Part shown: positions 7,509 to 16,216 of the stretch, in pieces
How positions within the stretch are numbered: the stretch's first letter is position 1
Layout of the letters: each line of letters opens with the position of its first letter
IMG/VR virus record: IMGVR_UViG_3300049460_000097
Location: 1 to 50,102 of that record
DNA length: 50,102 nucleotides
From: a virus
Strand: one strand, 5' to 3'
The notes under the pieces: generated by a model
Told to the model about the DNA's origin: nothing
Databases searched by the model: none
The model's input: the letters and a program-made list of their open reading frames with translations, nothing else
Translations under genes and position numbers: made by a program

Positions 7509-10017
7509 GCCTACCGCGCTGCTGCCGATTGACGTAGCCAGGGCTTGCCCAATTCCTCAAAGCATTCAGAAACAGGACATCCAGCACCGGCCGGGCGTAG
7601 CTGAGATTGATCCATGGCGTGTTTTGAAGCGCAAGGTTCAGCACATCGCCGGCAATCTGAGGCCGCTTGCCTTGTTCAAGTGCCGTGCGTGCCTTGAGCG
7701 GGACATTGATCAGATCGCTGAGCGTCCCGATGAACGGGCCGGAGAACGTCTCAAGGGCGCCAGAGCCGAAGCGGTTAGCTTGCCCAAACAGGAAGTCACC
7801 GTAGATGCCGAGCGCACCGCCCTGCGTCAGGGCCGCCGTCAACACCTTTGGGTCGAGCGGATTACGTGGCGGCCAATAGCCCTTGGCGGCATCCTTCATC
7901 GTCATCGCCATATATCCGGCCACCGTAAGGCCGGCGACGAGAGCACCGATATGCGGGGCATTGTTCATGATGCGCTCGTACTTCGTCGCCCCTCGCCCGC
8001 CGAATAGCGCTCTGCCAAGGATGCGCTGGGAGAAAGCGATAGGGAATCCCTTGAATTGCATGACAAAGCGAGCCGCTTCACCGGCAAATGTCCCAGGCCG
8101 CGTGCCAAGCGACGAGATGCGCCGGCTGGCTGCATCCGTCTCGACGATGGCATAGTTTGTCTCGTCTGCCACATAGCGCAGCAAGGAAAGCTCGAGTTCC
8201 CTCCTGGCATCATCAGCCGTCTTCGACCCCTGCCCGATCAGATGTGCCACGGCCTCGTCAGGAAGATCACGGATAGCATCCGGCGTGATGTAACTGCTAC
8301 CGTTCACTTCGCGGCGTGTGGCCTGCCTGATGGCGTTCCATTTGCCTTCATCGATGCCGTGCAGCCCGAGGACATGCGAGAAGTTCGCCGGCAGTTCCGA
8401 GAAAGCCTTGTCAGCCCGCATGCCGATCTCGGCGGCGACCGTGCGCCCGACGACCGACCGACCGACATCGGTCCACCAGTTGAGACCAGACCACTTGAAG
8501 AACTGCTCCGTAAGTTTGCTCATCTTGCCCACCGGGCCATCATTGGCGAGGCCATGCGAGACGATCTCGCCGACCATGCTGTCGAAGCCTTCGCCGAAGA
8601 GATAGGAGATTTCGGCTTGCTCGCCCTTTGGCCGGCCTTTGAAAACGCCATCGAGTTGCTTGACCATGCCATTGAAAAAGCCATCGCCGCGGAACATCGA
8701 TGCGGATGCGGCTCCGACAACATCCGTCGGCATCGCCGTCAAGACGGCGGCGCCAAGCTTTGCCATGCTCTGGACGGCTCTGATATCATTGCCCACCTTG
8801 GCCGCGGTGACATTGCCCGGGCGAGAGATGACACCGGACATGACATCGAATGCGCCCTTGAGCGGCCCGGCGTCTGTCGTCAGCTTTTGGATTGCCTTGA
8901 CCTTCTCCTCCGGCGAAAGGGTCTCGCTGTCTCTCAGTTTACGGCGCTCCGCCTCGACCAGGCTATTGAACATGATTTCCGGGTTTGGCCCGAGGGTGTC
9001 CATCTGAGCTGCCATGCTTGCGGCACGGCGCTGGTGGGCCATGATGCCATAGATCGAATTGCCATAGCCGAAGGCATCCCGATAAGCGATGGCGTTCTCT
9101 GCGTCCTTGAAATGCAGTACGCGGGTCTTGCCAAGCGACTTCGCCAGATTGGCCGGGTTCACCCGCTGGCCCATTTCCTTTGCGGTTGCCTTGTTCGGAA
9201 CGCCAGTGATGACCGTGTCGTAGATGTCGCCAAGGATCTTCTTTACCTCGTTGGCCGATGACGCATCAGGGAAGGTCCGGTTGAGATCGAGCAGCGGTGC
9301 GGTACGCGCGATCCACGCTTCCTTGCCTGCCTGCATCATCTTCATGTCATCATGGACTTGGGCGCCTGCCCATCCGTCAAGCTTGCCGATCGATGCGCCG
9401 AACTTGTTCAGTTCCGTGCGGCTCGCCTCGATGTGCTTGGCAAAGACCCCAGCCAGATATTTGGCGTCGTCGTTCCCGGTGATCCCAGGCTTGCCGCCTT
9501 CCTTGAGTTCGCCCATCTCGCGAAAGACGTCATCCGATAGACGCTTGTCGGCCAAGGTGTGGATGAGATGCGGCCGGTCTTTCTGGATTTCCGACATCAT
9601 GCCGCCGACATAGCGGGCCTCATAGCCAAGACGACGGGCGAATACTGAGTCACGCGCGCCGGCAATGCCCTGCTGAGAACCTTCCATGATGGCGAGAAGT
9701 GCATCCCGAGGCGAAAGACCTGCTGCCTTGAAGGCTTCAATGGTGCTGTCGAGCCTGTCCCTTGCGAGAATGTTCAAGGCGGCATGGCGCTTCTGAAGCG
9801 CGGCCGCAATCCTTGTCTTCTCAGCGATGTCTTCGGCTTTGGCCTTTATCCGATCCTCGACGTTGTCGGTTACGCCAGCCGCCTTGAGCTTGGCACGCTC
9901 TTCCATGGCCGCCCTGTAGGCAGCGGCAAGGTCGCGATCGCTCAGTTCTTCGCCGGCAACCTTTGCCGCTTCCTTGGCAGCGCCATAGCAGGCGGAATTC
10001 TTGAAATCATCAGCCAT
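7465..10017 (-). CDS. Large internal virion / ejection protein
   Basis: An 850-residue protein starting MADDFKNSACYGAAKEAAK. Its size, mainly alpha-helical charged character, and position as the third large gene after tail tubular protein B match internal virion proteins of podoviruses, which are ejected to form a channel across the cell envelope. Several Gly/Ala-rich amphipathic stretches occur (for example ~655-685, NAPHIGALVAGLTVAGYMAM). The ATG overlaps the preceding stop as TGATG. No enzymatic motif was recognised. Confidence 0.7.
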   Translation of the reverse strand: MADDFKNSACYGAAKEAAKVAGEELSDRDLAAAYRAAMEERAKLKAAGVTDNVEDRIKAKAEDIAEKTRIAAALQKRHAALNILARDRLDSTIEAFKAAGLSPRDALLAIMEGSQQGIAGARDSVFARRLGYEARYVGGMMSEIQKDRPHLIHTLADKRLSDDVFREMGELKEGGKPGITGNDDAKYLAGVFAKHIEASRTELNKFGASIGKLDGWAGAQVHDDMKMMQAGKEAWIARTAPLLDLNRTFPDASSANEVKKILGDIYDTVITGVPNKATAKEMGQRVNPANLAKSLGKTRVLHFKDAENAIAYRDAFGYGNSIYGIMAHQRRAASMAAQMDTLGPNPEIMFNSLVEAERRKLRDSETLSPEEKVKAIQKLTTDAGPLKGAFDVMSGVISRPGNVTAAKVGNDIRAVQSMAKLGAAVLTAMPTDVVGAASASMFRGDGFFNGMVKQLDGVFKGRPKGEQAEISYLFGEGFDSMVGEIVSHGLANDGPVGKMSKLTEQFFKWSGLNWWTDVGRSVVGRTVAAEIGMRADKAFSELPANFSHVLGLHGIDEGKWNAIRQATRREVNGSSYITPDAIRDLPDEAVAHLIGQGSKTADDARRELELSLLRYVADETNYAIVETDAASRRISSLGTRPGTFAGEAARFVMQFKGFPIAFSQRILGRALFGGRGATKYERIMNNAPHIGALVAGLTVAGYMAMTMKDAAKGYWPPRNPLDPKVLTAALTQGGALGIYGDFLFGQANRFGSGALETFSGPFIGTLSDLINVPLKARTALEQGKRPQIAGDVLNLALQNTPWINLSYARPVLDVLFLNALRNWASPGYVNRQQRGRLKDYGQRSLLPATL

Positions 10018-11765
10018 CAGATGGTGCAACTCGCAAAGGATTTAAGGGCTTCACTGTAGGCGTTCGCGGATTTCACCGTCTCATCTGCAGTGTCGAGCGC
10101 GGCCAGGTCATCTTCCGTCAGTCGGCCCGAGGCGCGTAGCTGTTCAATGTCGGCCATCTCCGGGAACTCACCTGTCTCTGGATTGACGCGAAACTGTTCC
10201 GCCATCTCACGGCTTGCTTCCGGACGGGCAACGCGCTTTGCCGCCTGCACGACCGCAGGGTCGCTTTCGACCGGTGGAGAGAAGTTGTCCACCGACGGAC
10301 GCGATACCGCGCTGGTGGGGCGCTGTGTTGCGTCTATAGGCTGCTCAGTCCCCGGCGTTGGTGTGGCATCCGTCATGACCGGCTGATCCGGCTGAGCAAA
10401 GCGGTTCTGCCAGAACTCGTCGCGCTTCTGGGCGAAAAGCTGATCAGCCCTCTGCTGAAGCTGCGCACGTTCCGTTGCAACCGGCTCGGCTACCGCGCGT
10501 CGAGCCGCAAAGCTGTCGTCGATGTTCTCGATTTCCTTCACGACATTGTCGTCTATGCCGGAGAGATGGTCGCGAAGCTCTTGGCGGGCTGCATCGCGCC
10601 GGACAGTTGCCGCCGCGCGCTCCGCATCATTCGGGGCATTGGCAATGGCTTGCTCTGCGGACTGCAAGCGTTCGGCCATCTGGTCGGCCTGGATCATCTG
10701 GCCGCGCGTCTGGCCGTACTTCTCATTGTCGAGCGACTGCGATTGAAGTCGGGCTATCTCTGTCTGATTGATCTCATGCGTCTTGTTCAGCGCATCGAGG
10801 CGATCGAACGTCCCCGGCTCGGCCTCGCGCGCCATGCGATTGATGACGACCTTTGGCAGATCCTGATCCGCAACCCGTGCCACCATGTCTGAACTGGCCG
10901 GCGAAAGGTTGACCTCGGAATTGTTGATCATGCCATCGATGGCGTCGTTCAGCGCCACTCGCGAGGTCTGCACGTTGTTCAGTGTGGCAAGGCGATTCTC
11001 TGCGTCTGCCTTGAGAGTTGGCGATACGTCCCGGCCGAACTTGCCATGCAGCGCACCGAACGCGCCGCCGATAAGACCGGCCATGGCGATCTGTGAGACA
11101 GTCGATTGCCATGAGGTATCGTCGCCAAGCTCGGTTCTTGTCGGCGCTGTGACCAATGCACCAAGAGCTGCGTTACCTGCGGCATCGATAGCGCCGGATA
11201 CTGCCCGGCCTCCCACCTGGCCGAAGCGCGCGACATTGGCGCCGACGACCGCTTCACCGGCCACGGGAATGTAATTGAGCGGATCAATGGCAGATCCTGC
11301 CAGATTGCCGATGAACGATGTAACCGGCCGCTTTTGGCCGTAGAAGTCACGAACCTTGCGGCGGTCATCCATCTCGGCAAGTGCCGCGGCGCGATCCGGC
11401 GTCATGCCCTGCTGATATGGGATGTCCTTGCGGAACGATGGCGAGGTTTCGTATTGATCCTTGGTTAGCGGCTCTGAACCGTCATAGGTCGTGCCGGCCG
11501 CTCGCCTGATGAGCACGGCGGGATCGATGGCGCGATTGATGGCGCCGAGAACGCCAGAGACTGCACCGCCATCATCGGCGGGCGCGGCCTCTGGTATCGA
11601 CAGGCTGCGAGCAGCTGTGCCAAGCCCGAAGCTTTCCAGCGCGCCGCCCTTGGCCTGATCCCAGAACGTCGAGCCTGCCGACATCGGCTGATCGAGCGCC
11701 GATGTCACGAAGTCCGTATCGCTGAGACTTGCGCCGGTAGGATTCGAGATGAACTGAAAGCTCAA
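10017..11765 (-). CDS. Internal virion protein
   Basis: A 582-residue protein. The N-terminal part (~140-265) has alternating hydrophobic stretches (FIGNLAGSAIDPLNYIPVAG; SQIAMAGLIGGAFGALHGK) seen in podovirus internal virion proteins; residues ~300-460 are a long Gln/Glu/Ala/Arg-rich helical or coiled-coil region. The start is a TTG at 11765 with GGGG about nine bases upstream; no ATG fits near the N-terminus. It lies between the transglycosylase-containing internal protein and the 850-residue protein. It may form part of the ejection apparatus. Confidence 0.65.
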   Translation of the reverse strand: MSFQFISNPTGASLSDTDFVTSALDQPMSAGSTFWDQAKGGALESFGLGTAARSLSIPEAAPADDGGAVSGVLGAINRAIDPAVLIRRAAGTTYDGSEPLTKDQYETSPSFRKDIPYQQGMTPDRAAALAEMDDRRKVRDFYGQKRPVTSFIGNLAGSAIDPLNYIPVAGEAVVGANVARFGQVGGRAVSGAIDAAGNAALGALVTAPTRTELGDDTSWQSTVSQIAMAGLIGGAFGALHGKFGRDVSPTLKADAENRLATLNNVQTSRVALNDAIDGMINNSEVNLSPASSDMVARVADQDLPKVVINRMAREAEPGTFDRLDALNKTHEINQTEIARLQSQSLDNEKYGQTRGQMIQADQMAERLQSAEQAIANAPNDAERAAATVRRDAARQELRDHLSGIDDNVVKEIENIDDSFAARRAVAEPVATERAQLQQRADQLFAQKRDEFWQNRFAQPDQPVMTDATPTPGTEQPIDATQRPTSAVSRPSVDNFSPPVESDPAVVQAAKRVARPEASREMAEQFRVNPETGEFPEMADIEQLRASGRLTEDDLAALDTADETVKSANAYSEALKSFASCTI

Positions 11766-11778
11766 AAGGATGCCCCGA

Positions 11779-14700
11779 TCATTTAAGGATTATCTTCACG
11801 GGAACGCCCGGCTTTGAATCTGGCGCGATCTTGCGCCCGATAGCCGCCGCAAGGTTCTTCGGGCTGGTGAAGGCCCCCAGAGCCTGGACCAGCGAGTTGT
11901 CATCCCAACTTCCGCCCTTGGATTTGTTGAAGTCATAGGTATCGGTGATGTGCACCGCGCCATTCTCGACTTTGTAGCGAAAGCCACCAAGGATATCCTC
12001 AGGCATGCCGCTGCCGACATAGTCCTTGTAATCGATCTTGCCTTCGGTCTTGCCCTGCTTGAGGACAAGGGCCTTGAGCTTTTCCTGCTCGTCAGGCTGA
12101 AGATCGTTTTCAGTGATCGGTGCGGTTCGACCGCGCTGGATAATGTCGTTGTAAAGCTTGAGCTTCGTTCCGCCGATGCCCGCGCTTTCCGCCGTTGAAA
12201 GTGCGCCTAGAAACCCGCGCTCCACCGAACTCAGATTGCTTAGGTCGGGGGAGCCTTGGTCAGGGGTTGAGTTTTTTTTTACGTCAGGCTGCGCGTCTAC
12301 AGGCTGGCCGCTCATCCACCGGCTTACTTCCGGCGAAACCTCGTTGCTGTTAACGCTGCCACCCTTGAGGTACTGCTGGACCGCCGTCGGTTGAACCATG
12401 CCGGTGTTCGCTTGCCCGGATGAATAGCGGGCTCCCGGTTCATTGCCGCCGATCGGATTGGTGCGGCCCATGTCGAGCACCTTGTCAATTGAAAGCGTCA
12501 ATGGTTGCCCATTGCTCCCAGTTACGAAGGCGCCGGTATAGGGATCACGCAAGCCAACGCCATTGCCGGCCGGAACAAAGACGCCATTCTCAAGGATATC
12601 ATCCATACGATTCTGAACGGTTGCGTCGAGAACAGCGCGGCCGCCATCAGCTAGCGTGGACGTCGAACCTGCGACAATCCTTTCGCGCTGCTGATCAAGC
12701 GCTGCCTTGAACGATGTCTTGGACGCTGAAAGCCCGGCGGTGAGCAATGACGTGTCTGTGCCCGACGGAACAGGGAGGTTCGCCGTGATACCGCCAGACC
12801 CATTGTAGACCTTGTTGTCGCCGAACAAATCCTTGCTCGCCCCGGCCACGGCCGATTGCAGATCCTGGCCCTGAGAGATGCGAACCTGGACGGCCTTTTT
12901 CATCAGATCGCCGCCGCGCTGCGCCCGTTCGAGCGAAGATGTATCGCCATAGCCGACGCCATAGGATGCATCACCGATCTGACCCGGGGCCCAGATGGAG
13001 GAGTAAAGCGCGTCGTCGATGTCGGTCGGCTTGATTTCGCCGCTCTTCGGAAGCTTGGCAGGATCAACAAGGGCAGCTTGCAGGAGGCGATTAGCCGCGC
13101 CCTGGTCACCGCGCGCCGCCGCCTCGACCACGCCTTCAGTCATTGCCGGAAGGCCGGCATCCACCAATTGCTTGAAGACGGCTTGCCTCTGGCCTTGATC
13201 CGGCGTCGAGAGTATCAGTCCCGTCACCGCGCCAAGGCGCTGCTGATCGGTGGCATCTGGGTTCTTAAAGGACGCCACGGATTGATCGGCAACGCTCTTC
13301 GGCAGAAGCTCAAGCTTCGTCATGCCCATTTGCTGCTGTGCCGCTGCCGTAGCAGCCATGGCAGACTGATAGTTGCCGCTGGTCTGCGCATCCGCCCATG
13401 CCTGCTGTACGCTTGGGAAAGCCTGCATAGTGTAGGTAGCAGGGTCTGCCTTGCGGGCGGCTAGCGTCTGACTGGCAGCCTGCGACAGCGCATCGTACTT
13501 CTTGCTCTCAAGCGCCGCGTCATTGCCGGATGAAGTCGGGATGGCCGCCTGAACGGCCTTCTGGATATCGTCTGACGACATGGTGCGGAAGTTATAGGAC
13601 GACTGCGCGACATCGAGCGAAGCAGTGAACGCGTCGTACTTCTGCGGGCCTTCCTGTGGGCCGTAGGCGTCAACGAACTGTTGCTGCGTTGGTGTGGCGC
13701 CTGAATATGTCCCGGTGTTCTGAATAGCCGACGGCGCGTTCTGGATGACGGTTTCGATGTTGCCGCGCGCTTCGACCTGATTTTGCTTCAGCTTCGTCGT
13801 GGCGAGCTGATAAGCGACCTGCTGATCTTCAGGCGAGATGCGCTTGACCCAATCCGGCGCCGTCGAAACCGGTGCAGCCTGAGCGCCGCCAGCGCCACCG
13901 CGCGTTGAGGCATCCTCGATATGCCAATTCTCATTCGCTAGCGGGAACTTGAGGCCGAAGGTGGGGGCGTTCTGATGAAGCCAGTCAACAACTTCCGGCG
14001 GCGCGTTCTTCAGGCTCTTGCCATCGTACCCGAGATCGGCGGCATTCCCATCATTGTGTTCTGATTTTCCAGGCGGCGCGACCCATTTGCGAGCCTCTTC
14101 AACAGACCCATATTTTTTGAGAGCGCCCTGCCACAACTCGGCCTGATGCTCTGGGCTACGATAAGCAGAATAAACCCCGAGCTTTTCACGGATACCGGGA
14201 GGAGCAGCCTGTAGAAGTGCAGCAACCTTGTTGCCGAAACCTTCCTGTAAACCATCAATGGCCGCCTCACCTTTGTCAGTCACGCTTAGGAGAAAAGCGC
14301 GGGCATCGGAAGGGCCGGCCTGTGCCATGGTGCGGCCGGGAACTGACGGCGTGCCAGCGCCGGTTCCGGCCAGGACCTTCTTGTAATAATCTGCAGTCTC
14401 TTTCGGGATTGCGGAATCATCGCGGCCGGCGGCAAGCCATGCATCGGCGCGGGCCGGGCCGCCATTGTAGGCGATCAGCGCAGCTTCTTGATCGCCGCCA
14501 TATTTCTGAAGCTGCTTGTCATAGTAATAGGTGCCATATTTCTTGCTGACATCCGGGTTCTTCAGATACTCGATCTTCTGTGCATCGGTCCCGTTGACCG
14601 GGAAGTTTGCATCTCCGAGCTCCTGAGCGATTTCCGTGCCAGTGTTTGGCGTGACCTGCATGAGGCCAGCCGCACCCTTGGCGGAAACCGCATTCGGATT

Positions 14701-15411
14701 GCCATTGCTCTCGACCTGCATCATGGCGCCGTGAACGGGGTTGCCGTTCATGCCCCAGCTTGCCACCTCTGCCGGGTTGGTGTCGGCCAGCAGCTTTAGG
14801 CGGTTGGTGTCGGCGCCCTCGATGTAGGCTTTCTTGCGAGCGTCGGCCTCATCAGGTGTCAAGAGGCCGGTCTTGAGGGCCGTATCGATCGTCGCGATAT
14901 TGTCGGCGCGTGCGGCGTCTCGCTCCTGATCGTTCGATGTGGGGTCGACATAGATCCGGCGCTGCATTTCAAGAGCGTCATCAAGCGATGTCTTTTGCGC
15001 CTGCTGACCGAGCTTGAAGCCCACGTCATCAATGCTATCGTTTGCACTCGCAACCGTCGGCGTCGATACGGCTTTGAACTTTTCACGCAAGGAAGGATTG
15101 CTAATAAGGGAGGCCGCATCATCCAGGGCCTTCGATGTCTGCTGCGGGGCGCGTTGCCCAAAGGTGCTATAATCACCATCCTGCCGGAAGTTATTCTTTA
15201 CATCAATGAGTCCTTGAGCAAGCTTGGCCTGCGCCTTAGCAATCCCAAGTGTGTCTCGCTGCTGCTGGATATCATCACCAATCGACGCAACGCTTTGCCC
15301 AAGGCTGGCGATACCCCTGCCGATCGCGGTCGTGTCCTGTGTGGCGATAGGGCGGCCACTGACAAAGCTCGACGGCTGCGACAGGTTGAACTTGGTTGGA
15401 AGGACCGCCAT
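11779..15411 (-). CDS. Internal virion protein with lytic transglycosylase and M15 peptidase domains
   Basis: A 1,210-residue virion protein carrying two peptidoglycan-cutting domains. Residues ~222-345 form an SLT-type transglycosylase: catalytic Glu234 in MMQVESNGNPNAVS, then GAAGLMQVTP and ALIAYNGGP. Residues ~368-500 form an M15 (VanY-like) peptidase with SAYRS, zinc ligands His452 and Asp459 in SEHNDGNAADL, and His497 in ENWHIED. One enzyme attacks glycan strands and the other stem peptides, opening the wall for DNA entry. The remaining ~700 residues are Gln/Ala-rich and probably structural, comparable to T7 gp16. The ATG overlaps the previous stop (TAATG). Confidence 0.9.
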   Translation of the reverse strand: MAVLPTKFNLSQPSSFVSGRPIATQDTTAIGRGIASLGQSVASIGDDIQQQRDTLGIAKAQAKLAQGLIDVKNNFRQDGDYSTFGQRAPQQTSKALDDAASLISNPSLREKFKAVSTPTVASANDSIDDVGFKLGQQAQKTSLDDALEMQRRIYVDPTSNDQERDAARADNIATIDTALKTGLLTPDEADARKKAYIEGADTNRLKLLADTNPAEVASWGMNGNPVHGAMMQVESNGNPNAVSAKGAAGLMQVTPNTGTEIAQELGDANFPVNGTDAQKIEYLKNPDVSKKYGTYYYDKQLQKYGGDQEAALIAYNGGPARADAWLAAGRDDSAIPKETADYYKKVLAGTGAGTPSVPGRTMAQAGPSDARAFLLSVTDKGEAAIDGLQEGFGNKVAALLQAAPPGIREKLGVYSAYRSPEHQAELWQGALKKYGSVEEARKWVAPPGKSEHNDGNAADLGYDGKSLKNAPPEVVDWLHQNAPTFGLKFPLANENWHIEDASTRGGAGGAQAAPVSTAPDWVKRISPEDQQVAYQLATTKLKQNQVEARGNIETVIQNAPSAIQNTGTYSGATPTQQQFVDAYGPQEGPQKYDAFTASLDVAQSSYNFRTMSSDDIQKAVQAAIPTSSGNDAALESKKYDALSQAASQTLAARKADPATYTMQAFPSVQQAWADAQTSGNYQSAMAATAAAQQQMGMTKLELLPKSVADQSVASFKNPDATDQQRLGAVTGLILSTPDQGQRQAVFKQLVDAGLPAMTEGVVEAAARGDQGAANRLLQAALVDPAKLPKSGEIKPTDIDDALYSSIWAPGQIGDASYGVGYGDTSSLERAQRGGDLMKKAVQVRISQGQDLQSAVAGASKDLFGDNKVYNGSGGITANLPVPSGTDTSLLTAGLSASKTSFKAALDQQRERIVAGSTSTLADGGRAVLDATVQNRMDDILENGVFVPAGNGVGLRDPYTGAFVTGSNGQPLTLSIDKVLDMGRTNPIGGNEPGARYSSGQANTGMVQPTAVQQYLKGGSVNSNEVSPEVSRWMSGQPVDAQPDVKKNSTPDQGSPDLSNLSSVERGFLGALSTAESAGIGGTKLKLYNDIIQRGRTAPITENDLQPDEQEKLKALVLKQGKTEGKIDYKDYVGSGMPEDILGGFRYKVENGAVHITDTYDFNKSKGGSWDDNSLVQALGAFTSPKNLAAAIGRKIAPDSKPGVPVKIILK

Positions 15412-15863
15412 TAACCGAATGCTCCACTGGTGACGGCCTTGCTGATTCCGCCGGCGGCCTGTCCGAACCCACCAAGAATACCGCCGAGAAGCGATGCCTT
15501 GCCGGAACGACGGGCGGCGGCGGCTTGGTCAGTCAAACCAGCGGCACGGGAATAGCCGGTGTAAAGCTGAGTATTTGCATTGAGTTCGCCCTGCCCTGCC
15601 GTGTCTGACATGAGCTTGACGATGGTTGGAGCATCCGAGCCAGCACCGCCGCCCGATGAAGCCGCGAGAGCCTGCGCTCGCGAGTTGGCAAGCGTTGCCT
15701 GATCCGTGGATTGCGCCGCCTCGCGCTGGGAGGATGCCATCTCTTCCTTTGACTTGGCGTCGAGTTGCATCGCCTGGAAGTCGCTGTCCTTCTTGGCTGC
15801 AACCCCGCTTGCAACGGTGCCGACTGCTGAGACGATAGAGCCGATTGCTGCTAGAGCTGCCAT
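15411..15863 (-). CDS. Internal virion protein, T7 gp14-like position
   Basis: A 150-residue protein with a hydrophobic N-terminus (~1-25, MAALAAIGSIVSAVGTVASG), a helical middle part rich in Gln and Ala, and a Gly/Ala-rich C-terminus (SLLGGILGGFGQAAGGI). This composition and place in the order (tail tubular B, small protein, this gene, large internal proteins) match T7 gp14-type proteins thought to insert in the outer membrane during ejection. The start at 15863 has GAGG upstream. Confidence 0.6.
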   Translation of the reverse strand: MAALAAIGSIVSAVGTVASGVAAKKDSDFQAMQLDAKSKEEMASSQREAAQSTDQATLANSRAQALAASSGGGAGSDAPTIVKLMSDTAGQGELNANTQLYTGYSRAAGLTDQAAAARRSGKASLLGGILGGFGQAAGGISKAVTSGAFG

Positions 15864-16216
15864 TTCCACACCTCATGCCCTTCTTCGATGCCATGCATCT
15901 GAAACCCTAGGAACCGCAAAAGCTTCTCCGATGTCTGATAGTGGGCGTCTCGCGGGGTGTAGACCTCGCGCTCGCCAAGCTGTTCGGCTTTCAGCATGAG
16001 CCGCTTGAACCGCCTCACGACAGTCAGCGCATAGGAAGGCTTGCCGTTTTCAAGGCGAAGCCATGCCCAGCACCGGCCGCCGCCCCATGCAAGACCGTAT
16101 GAACAGACGACTTCGCCATCATCGATCGCGACATAGGCCACGGCCGGAAGATCGATCTTGATCCCCTCCATGGCCTGAGCCGCGGAAGCCTCGACCTGAA
16201 TAATGGTGAGGCTCAT
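15851..16216 (-). CDS. GNAT-like protein in virion module
   Basis: A 121-residue protein. AVAYVAIDDGEVVCSYGL, WAWLRLENG and the C-terminal KLLRFLGFQMHG look like the strands and C-terminal turn of a GNAT acetyltransferase fold, as described for gp13-like proteins of T7-type phages. A clear acetyl-CoA loop (R/QxxGxG/A) is not visible, so catalysis is uncertain and it may be an assembly factor. It overlaps both neighbours by a few bases and begins as ATGA with the tail tubular B stop. Confidence 0.5.
   Translation of the reverse strand: MSLTIIQVEASAAQAMEGIKIDLPAVAYVAIDDGEVVCSYGLAWGGGRCWAWLRLENGKPSYALTVVRRFKRLMLKAEQLGEREVYTPRDAHYQTSEKLLRFLGFQMHGIEEGHEVWKWQL

Noticed and set aside
8056-9261. A 401-residue plus-strand frame opposite an internal virion gene
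   Set aside because: Antisense to an 850-residue virion protein, with no family features.
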